Source of the DNA: Luscinia megarhynchos
Taxonomy: Eukaryota > Chordata > Aves > Passeriformes > Turdidae
Assembly (NCBI GenBank): GCA_034336665.1
Contig: CM067568.1
Coordinates: 15,347,983-15,411,982 of the forward strand
Direction: 5' to 3'
DNA length: 64,000 nucleotides
Shown: one piece after another, positions 48,351 to 61,689 of the stretch
Layout of the letters: each line of letters starts with the position of its first letter
How positions within the stretch are numbered: position 1 is the first letter of the stretch
The notes under the pieces: model-generated
The model's input: the letters and a program-made list of their open reading frames with translations, nothing else
Databases searched by the model: none
What the model was told of the DNA's origin: nothing
Made by a program: the position numbers and the translations under genes

Positions 48351-50463
48351 CCCATGGGCTTTGTTTCCTTGCTGCAAGCAGAAGGGGACAGAGAACAGGA
48401 GTGATTTAATTTACTGGAGGTCTGGCCCCATTATGTACCACTTTGTGCATGTTTAAGGGATGCTATGAAGCTGCCAACATGGCCCACAGCTGGGCAGAAC
48501 ATGAGTAACCCTAGTTTAGAGGTAGAGGCAACAAAAGAACCTAAGAGAGGTCTGAAACCAGGAAAACAGGCTTGTTTATGAAGCCAAAGAGAGAGTGCAG
48601 CATATTCCAAGACCAAGGGAATTTTTCTCGCAACATTACTTTGCCTTGGCTACCTGGCCACTCTCACATAAACAATGGAGACACACCAAGAAAGCAAGGA
48701 GACTTCACAGAGGTTATAAAAATATCACTTGTGTAATTAGACTGAATCAAAACTCATGACTTTCTGGTTGGAAGGAATGTGTGTGTTTCCCCTCTCGTTT
48801 CTTTTTCTCCTCTTTTCAGTTTTTTTCCTCATAAAAAATCTAGATAAACAAGAGGCCCTAGGATATTGGATGGTTCCTTGCATATTGTTTAAAGAGCAGA
48901 AACAACAACAACAGCAGCAACCACCGTGGAGAGGAGGAGAGTTTGTGATTGATGCTGCACTGCCCCTGTTTTTCTCTGTTTTCAGGAGCCCTTCTCACCC
49001 CTGCTCTGCCCCACACAATGTCCAGCCCCAGGACAGGATGGGGCACCTTCCCATTCCCACTCTTCCCCCAGCCCCAGCAGCACACTGCCAATGGGTCACG
49101 TATGTAACTAACTGTGGCAAATTGGATTTACATTCCTGCCTCTCTCCTCGGCTTCATGGGCAATTCTCTCACTGCCTCCTTCCAGACAGATAACTGTAAA
49201 CAGAGGAGGGGAAAAGACACCCCTCTAGACAGCCTTGCCTGCCATGGCTAGTTCATGAACTCTGCAAGGCAGACACTTCCCACTGCCCTGCGAGATCTCC
49301 CCCACACATTCTCATCCACGATAGCCACCAACATTCACCCACTTTCTAAAATGCTTTGGATTAACAGCATGAGGGTTGCCAGCTTTCAGCTTCAAAAATG
49401 TTGTGTGTGGCCCTAGAACAGAATGATATAGGCTTCAGAATAATAAGACTTAACCAACCCAAAAGTATTTGGAGTATTTTTCATCTGTTTTCTTATTTGG
49501 ACCCTCGAGGCTTCATATTTTCAAGTGAAGTTATTTTCTTCCAGGATCAAGAGAGCTGGAAATGCTAGTCTGAAAAAAATAAAAATAAATAGAAAGCTGA
49601 GAATCTCATTCAGCCTCTTGATTCCAAGAGCTCAAATAAAGACCACAAGTCTCAAATAAAATCCACAAACATCATAAGCTTCACGATGATATTCAACAAG
49701 GGATGCCAATGTTTAGAAGCATGAAATGATAATTCCTACCTCACTGGATCTGGTTCTATTTTCTTTTTCTCACCTCAAATTCAAAGGCTGTTTTTCTCTT
49801 CCTGTAGGGACTCTATTTCTAGACAAACAAATCAATTTCTTCCCATACATCAGAGGGTGTAATCCTATCTATCTGCTAATTGCTTTTGAAACTCTTTAGT
49901 CCTTGATGCTTCACGAAAACAAACAATTCAATAGAAGAAAAAAACCCAAGTAATGGTCTTAATGAGAAAAACTGCATCAAGAGTTCCCTGTTTACCCTTT
50001 CTGTTAGTTTACTGCCACTTAATCAGCTCTTGTGTGCCCCTAGGTTGTTCTCTTCTGATCCAACAGAAGATGGATATAGGGACGGATGGAGAGCAAACTC
50101 CTAGGAAAGAGAGACCCTGCGTGGGAGAAACCCCAAGCTCTTCTGAGCCTCCCTACCTTTGGGGAGACAAAAGACAGTGCTTTTAGCAGGCAGCTTCAGA
50201 GTTTCCAGAACTGCCCAAAACATTTATATTTTCTCTATTTTTGCCCAACAATCATAGATAAGGAGAAAAAAACTCCACAAAACTATTTAGAACAACAAAC
50301 TTCCTTTTATTTCCTGTCAGAGTAGCCAAAGTTCCCCCTTAGAAAAGGGTTTAGAAATATGGTGATCCCTGCCTCCTTTACACATTTGCTGTAAACACAC
50401 TCTAAAGTCATGCTGTGCTTCTTTGGGGCACATTTGGCAGTACACAGATAAAGGACCCCCATT

Positions 50464-50477
50464 GAGAGAGAGAGAGA
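50464..50477 (+). repeat. (GA)7 microsatellite
   Basis: Seven uninterrupted GA units. Short, of the kind found throughout vertebrate non-coding DNA. Confidence 0.9.
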
Positions 50478-51153
50478 CATACACTTCAGCTGGGTGACTG
50501 CATGTAGACATATCATCACTGCCTTCTAGAGGTGAAACCAAGAAGAGATAGCAGTGTGACATACTGTCGCCAGCTATTCAAATTCAAGCAGCTTCAACTG
50601 CTCCCAAAAGGTGTTGATCCAAAGAAAACATGAAATAGAAGTCGAATGGATCTGAGTGGAAAATATTATAGCAGTCAAACAGGCTGCTCCAATAACACTA
50701 CCTCTACCCACAGGTATGTTTGAAGGGGATGGGGAGAGAAGGGGAAAAGAGAGAAGGTTCTGTGCTGAAGATCTGAGAAGTTTGGGCTTGTTTGGGGATG
50801 AGGTTTTTTCCTGCAGAAATCCCTGCCACTACTAGCGAGCTGTGCAAGTCCCAGAATGCCAGAGGCTGATGGGAGGTGGAAATATCCTTCATGAACTGCT
50901 ACAAGCAGCCACAGGGCCTTCCATAAATCACTGCAAGCTAAAATTAGGGTCATTAACATATAACAAGGTCATGGCCCAACCATTTATGAATGCTCATGGC
51001 AGAGCTGTGATGAATAAATTCACACAGCATCACACTCCACTACTGGTTATCCATGCCCATAACCCTCAGCCTCCTGCCAAGGGGCATCCTTCTGGATAAA
51101 ACACGTGCAAAGCTTGTTCCACTAACAAATCAGAAGAAATGTTAGCGCTAAAA

Positions 51154-51187
51154 AGTTTAGTTTACAAAGTTTAGTTTTAGTTTACAG
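51154..51187 (+). repeat. Short AGTTT-based tandem repeat
   Basis: AGTTTAGTTTACA is followed by AAGTTTAGTTTT and AGTTTACA, giving about 34 bp of degenerate AGTTT units. Local slippage product. Confidence 0.7.
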
Positions 51188-54100
51188 GCTCTCTCATTCC
51201 AGGGAGAAACAAAACCAGTTTTGCACCCAGCAGAAGTCACCCTCTTTCTAGTATCTTCACACACATTCAGAGATATCCACCCTCAGCACACAGTGAGTGT
51301 TTTGCATGGAGACACCCAGAGAACAACTCTGCAAAAAGCTCCTGGATCCACGGGCCAGCAGAGATGGCTGAGGCGCTCTGCAAGAGGAAAAGCTCTGCCT
51401 GTGCAGCAAGGAAGCACAGCTGCTGTGGCAATGGCATTTCAGCAGGTCAGATCCCAGTCTGGAAAGCAGCATTCCATCTTGACTCATCCCTGCCTGGAGG
51501 GTTAGCAGTGCACAAGAGGCCGGGAGCACGAGGCTGCAATAGTCGTGCAGCACATCTGCTCCCTTATCTCAACACATGGACAGCTCCCACTAGCATGATC
51601 CACCCCTTATTTTCACATCCACCAAAATACATTGAATTCCTTCCTTCCCCCTCAGAAATCCAGTGCTGGCCTAGCTCACCACCTTCTTGTTGGACAGCTC
51701 AGCCACTCCGAATTCATCCCGCCAATGCTGGTGAGAGATGAAACCAGACCCTGGGGCTCCACAGCCGAGAGCTGGTCCCTCTCCAGGTCCCTGAGAAATC
51801 CTTTGTGGTCACAGGGACGTCACTGCTGAGGTGGGATCTACCTCAGACTGAGGAGGCTGCCTCTGGTTGTCATTAGCTGTACTAAGGATTCGAAGGACAC
51901 AGAGGCATCAAGCCAGCTTCTATGCCAAAATGCAGAGATCCTACATTTGCAGAACATGCATCTGGCCTTGATTAATTCCTAAATGGTCCAACGTGGAATC
52001 AGAGTGGGGGGCAGGGAGGGAGCTAACACACTGAACAGGGAACATTCAGGCAACAGGATGTTTTGCTTTGAAGATGCGTCTGATGGGGGAATGTCTTACC
52101 CAACAAGCTCATGCTGCAGCATCAGCAGGACCGTGCATGGCCCTGGGTGCTTGTGTGGGACAGCCTCCAGCAAGGGCTTGGCCTCAGAGTTTGTCATGGT
52201 GGTCATCACACGTCTTAGGATGGTAGCCAGGGCACAGGCTAACTAAGGAGATTGGAAATTCAGCCATGAAAAGGTGATGAGATGGTCTTCTACCCAGACA
52301 AAAGGAGAACTGGACTCAAACATATTGCCAACCCTTCAAGAGCAGATCTCAGAGCACAGGCAGGCTGGAGAAATGAGGTGTCAACATTCATCCTTTCCCT
52401 CCACATGGCTGGAGTCACAACCATCTTTTCCCTAAGGACCTGAGAATAAACAGATAACTAAATAAACACACTACAAAGATGCATGTTTCCTCCAAGAGGG
52501 AAGAGCATCCCCTGTCTGGAAGGCACAGGGGTGGCAGATTGAGTCTGGCTCACAGGAATCAGAGTCCATCTGTGAGCGTGGCTATGAGTGTACATGTTAG
52601 AGTGATTCAGCACGGATGAATATCTAGATAGGTGGGTCGCTGAGCACGCAGCTGAGCATGCCTGTGTGGGCAGCAAAGCACATGGCAGAATATCAGGACA
52701 CAAGCAGCCTGTGGATAAACAAGTGAGAGGACACAGCAGAACAGGGGACAGGTTTGGAGGAAGAAGTCAAGAACTGTGCCAGCTTCTATCTTCCATTAAA
52801 TCTGGAACATTCCCTCATTTGGCTCACGAGGAGAAGCAGCCAATAGCCTGTGTCTCCTTGGTGGCATCAGGTGGTGACACTTGCACTGATTTGGTGCTCA
52901 GAAATGGGGCAGACCTTGGGCTGACCTGACCTCTAAATGACAGAATGGGAGCTGCGGGGAATGACGGTGTAAACAGGAAGGTACGAGATAAATAAGAGAT
53001 GGGGAGGGAAGACATCCATTTAAAGTGGCAGCTGCTTTTTACCTTCATTTCACCTCTTCTGCTCAGCTAGAAATCAAGGCTCCCACCCTTTTCTGCTTGC
53101 CTGTCAGAACAGCATACACTCACCACTTGAAGCTCTTTCCTAGCTGATGCAAAGCTTGCTGCATGCCTCTGCTAACACCACGGCTGAGGCTGTCCAGGAA
53201 ACTGGGGAGAACATGCCTACATGCTCCAACAACTTGAAGGAATAGACTGGGCACAAGGTTTCCAGCCAGCTCCTGTCTTAGGAGAGCCAGAGCTGTTACA
53301 TGCAACACAACAATGCCCAGTGATCTCCCCTCCACCTCCTCCAGTCGAGGTTGTGCTAGATGCTGGACAATCGTGTGATGTAAGATGGGGCCTCCTCCTC
53401 AGCACTTAGGGCAGTTGGAGGGAACAAAACACATCAGGGAGGAGTGACCAACTCCAAGTGATGTGATGTAATGGAACAGAAGGAAGAAGTGGGAGTATGT
53501 TCTCTTCCAGCTCCATCCAGGGTTAGGTATCTCCAGGAGCTGAAGCTTACTCAGCATCAGTCCAATCTCAACTTGTGAAAGCTGCAATCTGTGCCTTTTA
53601 GGGACAGTACTCTGCCCTGGTCTCAGAAGAGAATCAGCTTTTAATTTCTGCAGCCTGATGCAGCTCCAATTTTAAGCCACTTTTAACACAGCAAATCTAC
53701 ATTTAGATATTAGACATCCACAGTTCTGTGCTCCCACCCCCAGGTCACAAACAGCCTTTTCCCATTCTGATGACTTCACAAACAGTAAAAAGGGATGGGG
53801 AACCTTTTGCTCAGCCCAAGCATTTTTGTTTCCTCCTCAGGATTGCATGCTCCTTGCCTAGAATGAGATGTTAGTCCTGCAGTTTCTGATCCTTCCTACT
53901 GGCAACTGCCTTTTCCCTTTGCTCAGCTCCCCCCTGATCCCTTCCAGGCTGTGCCCTGCATTTCCAGGGCAAAATACAGAACTGTCACAGCACAGTGTAG
54001 AAGGGATCAGCCCCATTTATCTGGAAAGGAAAAAAAAAGCCAAAGCCAACCATCTCAGCCCTGTTACAGAAACCCAGTTAAGTACACAAGCTAAACAAAA

Positions 54101-57100
54101 CACAATTAGGTTTCCTTTGGCCAGCCTGGAACATATGGTATTCGTCAGCCAGTCGTGTTCCTCTCTCAGTTCTGGCAGGAGATAGCTAACTTGTTCCAAG
54201 CACTGAGAAAGCTCCTGGAAAGTCAGCATGCTGAGCAAACTTTTGGAGGGGGGCTAGCTGGGGATATAATAGCTCACACAGACACAGATTTGACAGCATT
54301 TCTTCCACATTGTTCAGTGCAGCTCTAGGTTACAATGCCTCTGGCTTTAGTACATTCCTGGTTCACATTGTTCCCAGTGGTGTTGCATCCCTAAGCCCTC
54401 ATTTGCTAAGCACACACACAGTTTGGGGGTTGAGGGCTCCTATCAAGTGGGAAGACAAAAGGTGTGGAAGGAAGAGAGGTTCCTGTGGATTTGGGCTCTT
54501 AAAGAAATCTTAAAATGACAAATTGCTTCCGTGAACAGCACAGCAAGACATTTTTTACACTACCTTTCCAATGCAGGGTGAAAATGGCTGCTGCCATCCC
54601 AGAATGGATTGGTGAGCAGTTCCCCAGCAAGCAAATGACAGTGAATGCTGTGGTGTCACAGAGACTGGTGGCTATGGAAAGGAGTAGCCTCTGAACTTGG
54701 TCACCAACCAGAAAACTGCTTGAGGAGTCTGGCTCTGTGCTAGGCACAGTCTGCTCTGCTGCAGTTCACAAAGGAGTCAGCAAAGAGCTGATTCACAGAG
54801 AAATGAGCCCATGTTCTAATACAGGGAACTGGAAAGTGTGCTGCAGTACAGTAATATCTGCAAAACAACTGCCACAGCAAAATCAGTTATGTCTGTAGGG
54901 AAAGGAAGCTGATACAGGACCATTGATTTATTCCAGTTTCATACTGGAAGTGAGCAGAGTGCACAAATCAAGGCCTGCATGAGAGTTTCAGCTGCTTTTT
55001 GTGTCCTCATAGCTGAGCCTCATCATTGCCAGAGCTGGTCTGATATCTCTTGCACAGGTTTTCTTGGTCTGCTGGAGGCCTTTTGTCAGTGAGGAAGCCA
55101 ATTTATTCCCTCCAGTGCAGTTACAAGAGAGCACTGCCTCCAAGTTTCTGCACTACCTTTTATCTTCCCATACACACTTGGCCTTACTGTGTATCTGTTT
55201 CTCCCCTGTCCCTGTTGATGGACAGCCTGCTTGGCTCAGGCCACTACAGATTCAACCCAGTTTTCTTCAGGCAGTGAAAGAATGGGAAATGTGGTTGTAA
55301 AGTAGAGCAAGAGGATTTCTTCTGATAATTTCTGTGCTCTTTGGCCCACCTGTTTGCTGCCAGAGTCTGGTTTCCTTCCTCATTTACCTGCTAGGCACAG
55401 CCATTCTTGCTCCTTCCTTGCAGGAGACATGGGTACTTCAACTCCCTAATACACAGCTTTTCAGTGACATTCTTGCCACATCAGTGGCACTTCAGAATTG
55501 CATGAGTTTTTCTCCCTGCTCCTTGTAATCCTATACTCTTTGTAGCAGGAGGCATTCCTTCCCTTCCATTTCAGCTTTTTGCCATCCAAGACCTGGCTCA
55601 GGCAATAAGCTTCTGTATGTTCTCAGGGCATTCACGTTCACCCACTTGTCAAATTTGCTGGAAATAAATGCATTGGGAAAGGATATTCCACCCTGCTGGG
55701 TTGCTATTACAAACCAGCCATGCTTGCCATGATCACCATTTATGTGCTGGGGCACATCAAAGACTGAAGTGCTTGCAGAAAGCTTTTGCACCTGTTTCTC
55801 TTAGAAACTTAGGGTGCTTAGCCCCACCACATCCAGAAATTTTGCTGGAACTCACATCTCCAATGTGGCGTTTCTTTAGGATTATGCACATGCCCTCAGT
55901 CAGCTCATCCCTGGCCTAAGAGACCTATCATCTATCACCCCTTTGGGAGCTCTGTGGAGTGCAGCAGCAGTGCATCACCATCCCCTCCCCACAGCAAGGA
56001 GACAAGTGTGGCTGGCTTTTGTTCTGATCCACTCCACAGACTTCAGTGGAGCCTGGTCCTGAGAGCCATTCCTCTCTTTTGCTCTCAGGTCCTGCTCAGC
56101 AATACCCTACTGTGCTTTCCCCATCCATCATTACTGGCAATTTCATCTCTGTCCCTTGCTGGGCACTTCCTCCCCGTTGCCTTTGAATCAGAGGGTTTCT
56201 TCCCCCTTCATCCAAGGAGCTTGTAACATTTACTGCATGGCATTGGAATCCTTGGACTGAACCGAGTCACAGTTCAGCAAATTAGACTGGTTTCAGCTTC
56301 CTCACAGTAGGAAGCTGGTCACACTGCAGCTGTTTTCCTGTTTAAACCATCCCATCTTCCTAGGACTCTGTCCTCAGCGGCAGAGGAGCTGCATGGCTCC
56401 TGAAACAGGAGATGGCAGTTGCCAAAGGCCATTTGCAAAGCCATTCAGAGCGAAAGGGGACTTCACAATGTTTCCAATCAGCAAGCAGAGTTATAGCATT
56501 TGGCTCCTTCCTGCAGTTCTCCCAGTATCTCTCATTAACACCGCTTTACTACTGCTCCTCAGGGAGCCAAGTGAAATTTCTCTGGCTTCCAGGACGGAGC
56601 TTTCTAATGCAAACCTGGTGCACTGTCCCTGCATGCCCTATTCCAGGCTGTATGACTTCACCAGAGCCACAGCAGCACCCCCTCGGTGTGCTACTTTCAG
56701 CACCATAGCACTCCTTGTATTATTTAGGTTATCTTACACGTTGGAAAGTGCCACACAGCATTTCACAGGTCCTCAGGACTGTCCAACAGATCAACAATGA
56801 AACCACACACACAGAGATCTCAAAGGGCACCGTTATGTTGCCTAAGCCTGTGCTGACAGTTTTCAACCTGCCATGCACCCAGAATTCCTCCCCTTCCCTG
56901 TTAGCTCATCGAAGCCACACAATTTTACATGAAAGAGCCTGGTGCCAAATATTCAGGGCTGCCCAGCACGGGTTACTCATTGGCACGACCCAGATAGGCA
57001 CGGCAGACAAGCTGCTCTTTCATGCAGGCAGTGAGGGGAGCTCTCAAAAATGGACATGTGCAAATATGTGCCACGTTTGTTTTCTTGTACTGGCACTGCT

Positions 57101-57339
57101 CAGCAGTGCAAACACCTGAGCATGAGCATTACTTTTATGTACACAAAGAGGAGAATTTGAGAGCCTGTGTTAGCCACTTGTAAAGGAGTGTGCCCACCTC
57201 GCCCGAAAAGCTGGCGCAGCATGCAAGTAAATGTAAGCATAATAAAAAATAATAGGAAACAGACAGGCAATAGAATTAAGAGCAGCAGCCAGCTGGGATC
57301 TTCTAACCAGTGACATCAAGGGATTGCTGAGGTAATACG

Positions 57340-57880
57340 CTGATGGGTTTTAAATTAACTGTAACCACTCAGGAAAAAGATCTAGGCGTCACTGCGGACA
57401 GCTCAATGAAAACATCTGCTCTGTGCACAGAGGCCATCAGGAAAAAAAGAACCAAAAAATGTTAGGTTGAATAGGATAAAGAACAATACCAAAAACGTTA
57501 TAAATGCCACCACATAAATCAATGACACATTCACACTTTGAATATGAGCTGAAGCCTGCTCGTCCATTTCAGAGCAGGGGTAATAGGAACAGAGGCCAAA
57601 GGAGGATGCCAAAAAATCGTTAGAGAACACAGAAAGGTTTCCAAGGTTGTTAGGAGGAAAGATCAAGGTCCAAATGGCTCAATAGCTTGCACTAGAAGTC
57701 TATAAAATGATGAGTGGGACAGGACAAATGGGAAAACCTTCACTTTCTTATGCTAAAGAAATGGTGGCCACCTAAAAACACTCCAAAAGCATTATTGCAA
57801 CAGGGAAAAAAAGCCCATCAACATTTTGCAGATAGCCCAGTTAACACGTGGTGGAGCTTGATGCCACAAGGTGCCAGAGA
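57340..57880 (+). mobile_element. Old CR1/L3-like LINE fragment
   Basis: The + strand carries, in order, a TTTTAAATTAACTGTAACCA start, CAGGAAAAAGATCTAGGCGT, CACTGCGGACAGCTCAATGA, AACATCTGCTCTGTGC, an AATGTTAGGTTGAATAGGAT stretch, CACACTTTGAATATGAGCTG, GTCTATAAAATGATGAGTGG, and finally TGTGGAGC-like text (CGTGGTGGAGCTTGATGCCA). These follow the 3' half of old CR1 elements ('gaaaagatcttggcgtcattgtggacagttc...gtctataaaatcatgac...ctgtggaactc') in the right order with many substitutions and gaps. It is much more diverged than the 47.6-kb copy, so it inserted earlier. Its reading frame is broken. Confidence 0.75.
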
Positions 57881-57889
57881 GTTAAGCTC

Positions 57890-58860
57890 TCATCTCACTG
57901 CCATCACACCAGAGTGAATGAAATGTACAGGATACACACACATGCCTGGGCAGGCACTGAACTCGGCCAGGAAGAGGCAATGAAACCAATTGCAATGAAG
58001 AAAGCCAGGGAGGAACTTGATACTAGCAGGAGTGCAAGGAGAAGGTTAAGGAGAGAAAGGTGTCTGGAAAAGGAAAGTGGGAGATAAGCTTCATGTAATA
58101 ATCTGGAAAAAGGTTAAGGGGGGGTGTTTTGTGAGATTTAATCTTTCAGTCTCCACGTGGTAGAGGGGAAATTTTAAGGTACTGCTAGGCTGTGTCAGAG
58201 AATATGCTCCAGTCCTCTGACAAAAGGAAAAATGGAAGATGCTGACCACAGGTGCAACAGAGCAGCCAAGCCATGAAGAGCCACCCTAGTCAAGCCTATG
58301 CTCCAAAACCCAACACCTGGTCCATCCCCAAGCACTGCATTCCCTTTGCAACCCAGTTCATCATTCAGACTTCCAAAATAAACATCTGAATATCCTGCAA
58401 GTGGGGAATTTCAGGCAGCATTGAGTATTTTCAGTCTATTATTTGATTTAGGCTGTCACAGAGACATCAGCTGCAGTGGTGCACATTTTGAGCAACATGA
58501 GGAAAAGAATATTTTTTCCTGTTCTCCACTGTGCCTCCAGCACAACCAGCCTGAAGCCTCACAATCTAAGTGTAACTAATAGGTATACAGTGGGGTTTTC
58601 TCCACCACACAGGGACTTATGACAGCACAAAACCTCATCAGGTGCCTACAACTCAGCAAATTGCAAAGTTTGCACATCACTGTGCACAATCTGAGCAGGT
58701 ACTTAACTATAAGAGCCAGCAACCCTCTTCAGACAGTATGTTTGTTATGAGGGTCATCCTGATCTGCACGTGGCTCTGATTTCCTTTTCAAGAGCAAGCA
58801 GATGGACTAAGGCAGCAGAAATGGACACTTATGGCCAGTGAAATAGAGCAATTCTTCCTT
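57890..58860. other. Unique non-coding sequence
   Basis: Begins purine-rich (57950-58090), then mixed. The 79-codon frame at 57848-58087 ends in Arg/Glu-rich peptide created by the purine tract. No repeat or exon recognised. Confidence 0.5.
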
Positions 58861-58861
58861 C

Positions 58862-59746
58862 ATGTTAAGGGATTTCACCCAAGTTCTTCCCAGTTGCAGT
58901 AACAAGAGCAGTTGGGAAGCATTAAAGCACAGCATCACATATCACTTGGGCCCATCCAGACTGCCCACATATCACAAAGGCCACCTGCTCCTCTGTCCAT
59001 CAATGTTCCCATGGGATGTCCACTGCAGGGCTTTTCTCTGCTTATGCAGGCCTGGCACTGGGGTTTTTACTCCACTGTGCATGACTGGCAGAGTGGATGC
59101 CTACCCAGGCATGGGCCTCAACTGGAAATGTGTCACCAGGCAAGCAATCACACAGATTTATGGCAGTGCATGTACCAGCACATGCACATCAAGCAGCAGT
59201 CCAGGTCCTGGAAGGAGACCATCCATCCCCAAAGGCATGGCTCTTGCCAGTCTCTGGCACTGGGAACAGCAGACGGGCAAGAACTTGCCCTATAGTCCTG
59301 TGGCAGTGGGACTTTTCTTCCTCCTTTCCTTCCCATATGTTCCCCTCCACCTACCCTTCTCCCAGGAAGCACGGAGCATCACAACCAGAAATAAAATCAA
59401 CAATGATGCAAAGCACACAAATAATCCCATGGCTACTTGCACAACCTTTGACATCAGCTGCCTGCTCCTGGCTTCCCTTTCCAGCCTGGGAAGCAGGAGC
59501 CCCAGCACAGCAACCACAGCACACATCACCCATTGCTCCAGCTGCTTTTCCCACCCAACCCCAGCCTCCCTCCTTCCCCACCCAGTGGGGAACCCCACCA
59601 CCAACATACTGTGCACACAACATAATAAAGGAACAGAGTCCAGTGTTCAGCAAGGCTTTTATGTGCAGCCAGCATTTCAAAAGGCACAGTACATGCTGTA
59701 TGCTCAGTGCCGTCAGACTCCAAGACTGGATTCTCCAGTGTTTTAG
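58862..59746 (+). other. Longest open frame in the window, probably non-coding
   Basis: An ATG-started frame of 294 codons with no intron. The peptide is rich in Ser, Thr, Pro, Cys and His, with no domain, signal or repeat I recognise. A second + frame (59097-59828, 243 codons) and - frames of 108 and 109 codons are open over the same DNA, so the region is poor in stop trinucleotides in general. That argues for composition and not selection, but the length is unusual enough to record. Confidence 0.15.
59290..59616 (-). other. Antisense open frame with two hydrophobic segments
   Basis: A 108-codon frame whose peptide has two membrane-like stretches: residues about 29-43 (WVMCAVVAVLGLLLP) and about 62-82 (VAMGLFVCFASLLILFLVVM). 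The first is followed by a charged stretch (LEREARSRQ) and the second by RASWEKGRW. Just after the codons for SWEK the strand reads AAGGGTAGGTGG, close to a splice donor. The upstream side is purine-rich and offers no good acceptor. I do not recognise the protein; it may be a chance product of CA/CT-rich DNA. Confidence 0.12.
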
Positions 59747-59831
59747 GAAAAAGGTAAGGCAGGAGGAGAGTGTGAGAGGGGGGAACAGACCAAGCTTTGT
59801 GGAATTCTTTTTAAGAGTGTATGCATGACTC

Positions 59832-59840
59832 TATAAAAGG
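59832..59840 (+). promoter_or_regulatory. TATA-box match
   Basis: TATAAAAGG, followed by GC, is an excellent match to strong vertebrate TATA boxes. It lies just beyond the stop-poor block. No exon or initiator supports a promoter, and isolated matches occur by chance. Confidence 0.2.
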
Positions 59841-59849
59841 GCATTTTTT

Positions 59850-61680
59850 TTCCTGACCTCAAAGAGACAATATTATTTCACACAGACCTGTTTCCAAGAG
59901 CTGCCAAGCTATTTCTACACAAACCAGTGCCTGGTTGAGGCAGTGCCTGTGAAGGGGAAACCCTCTCTCCACGTACGACATGGAAATTCCTTGACCTCAG
60001 CTGCAAACCAATCAACACGTGTGCAATGGGCCAATGAAAAAGAAATTAAAATACCAGAGTGGCCAACGCAGATGAGGGCAGGTGTGTAAGGGAGAAGGCA
60101 CAGCCTGCTTTTTCCAGTCAAAAAGACTGACAAAAAAAGAAAAACCAGGGACATGCCAGGCTGGGAAGAAGAGGAAAGCAGGGAGAAACCAAGAGCATTG
60201 AGACATTGGTTAGAAAAGCAAAGATGTAAAATGCCAGGCAAACAGGTTCTGAATCATATTCTAAAGCCCAAAGGCAGAAAGGCGGGGCAAACAGGCATGG
60301 AAGGCAGAAATAAATATTTATTTTAGGCCATGCTATCGTTTGCTGTGCTTCACGGAAAAGTTTGGGTGTTCACGAAGAGCCCAGACAGAACCAAATAAGT
60401 TCATCATCAGTCTAGACCTGGTCACACCAAGCAGTGACTACACCACAGACCTGCACCCTACTCTAAAGCTGTGTTTGCTTCCTCCAGGCCATTGGAGAAA
60501 ACACATCCAGAGTGGAACTATTTTTCCTGACTGGCATTAAGGACACACCAACACACTGTCTCCAGAAAAAGTCCCACAAACAAGTCACCACTGGACAAAG
60601 GGCTGAGCAGCAACAACGGACCCACATTGGCTTTCAAGTTGAGGGAGATAGAGTTCTTTGGTTTTTTGCTTGGAGAGCTAGAATTAAAGCATGTAAACCC
60701 TAGAAAACACTTGTGATCAGAGCTGAACCCCTTGGGATAGGCAAAGCAGAGAACCAATGTGCATCCCAATGCCTGCATGGCTCCACAAGGGGGTTGATTA
60801 ACAGTGCTCCACTCCACTTGGAGTGAACGGGAGCTCACAGCACTCCTGCAACACACCAGATGCACAGCCTGCCCTCTCCATGGGATAGATGTCAGTCAGA
60901 AGGGATCTCCCACTGCCAGAATAATTTGTCTTTTTCATGGCCTGCTCCCAGGTTAACAGCAGGAAAGAGGACTGCAGGGCCTGGGCCACAGACCTTCCAA
61001 GCAACCTGCACGAAGCAGAACAGCAAACAAGAAGTACTGGTGGCATCCATGGGTCAGTTTAAGTACACACAGGGACAGGGATGCACAGCTTTTTCAGGGC
61101 CATGAGCCTCTCCCAAGATCAGCCATGGGTACAAGCCACAGCTACAAGCCTTATTACAATTGTGTCTGTATTCAGGGGAACTAAGTAAGAGCAGTCCATA
61201 TACTCTCATCCTTTTTAGAGTCCCAAGAGACTCCATTTAACAAAAAACATTCACTCCATACAGCAAGTGATGTGCACTGAAGGCAACAATTTTTTTGGTG
61301 CTTAGATACTATGCATTAAAGATAAAAGAAATCAGACACAAGTGAGACCTGTAGTCCAAGACCTAAAACTGGGTCATAACCTGCTCCATCCTCAATTAGT
61401 TCTCAGAAACCCCAAACTGCTGTAGTTTCAGTACCTGCTGGGTTTTTCCAGTCAAAGACAAGCCTTTGAAAAACAAGAGTGACATCCAAGGAACTTGATT
61501 CTTACTGAATCTCCAACGTAGGTTTCTCTGCACAAAACACCAGTTTGGAATATATGGCCTTTCCTATTAGACATCTAGAGGAATCAAGGGTACCAACCCA
61601 GCCTCTCCTCCCCTCCCCTGGTCACCTGCCCCTCTCCTGCTAACGTCAAACTTTCCAAGGTCCCCCAGCGCTCGTGGTCT
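59850..61680. other. Unique non-coding sequence
   Basis: No recognisable exon or repeat. Frames of 60-115 codons on both strands are unremarkable. Confidence 0.5.
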
Positions 61681-61689
61681 AGGACAGAA

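Larger units (their letters stand above)
48360..57335. other. Long unique non-coding stretch
   Basis: About 9 kb with no recognised exon, RNA gene or interspersed repeat. Small simple repeats are an AAC/AGC stretch (48901-48921), (GA)7 at 50464-50477, and AGTTTAGTTTACA-like repeats (51154-51187). Open frames of 60-145 codons occur on both strands (for example 48756-49193 and 56393-56800, both +), none with a recognisable domain or convincing splice boundaries. Confidence 0.45.
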
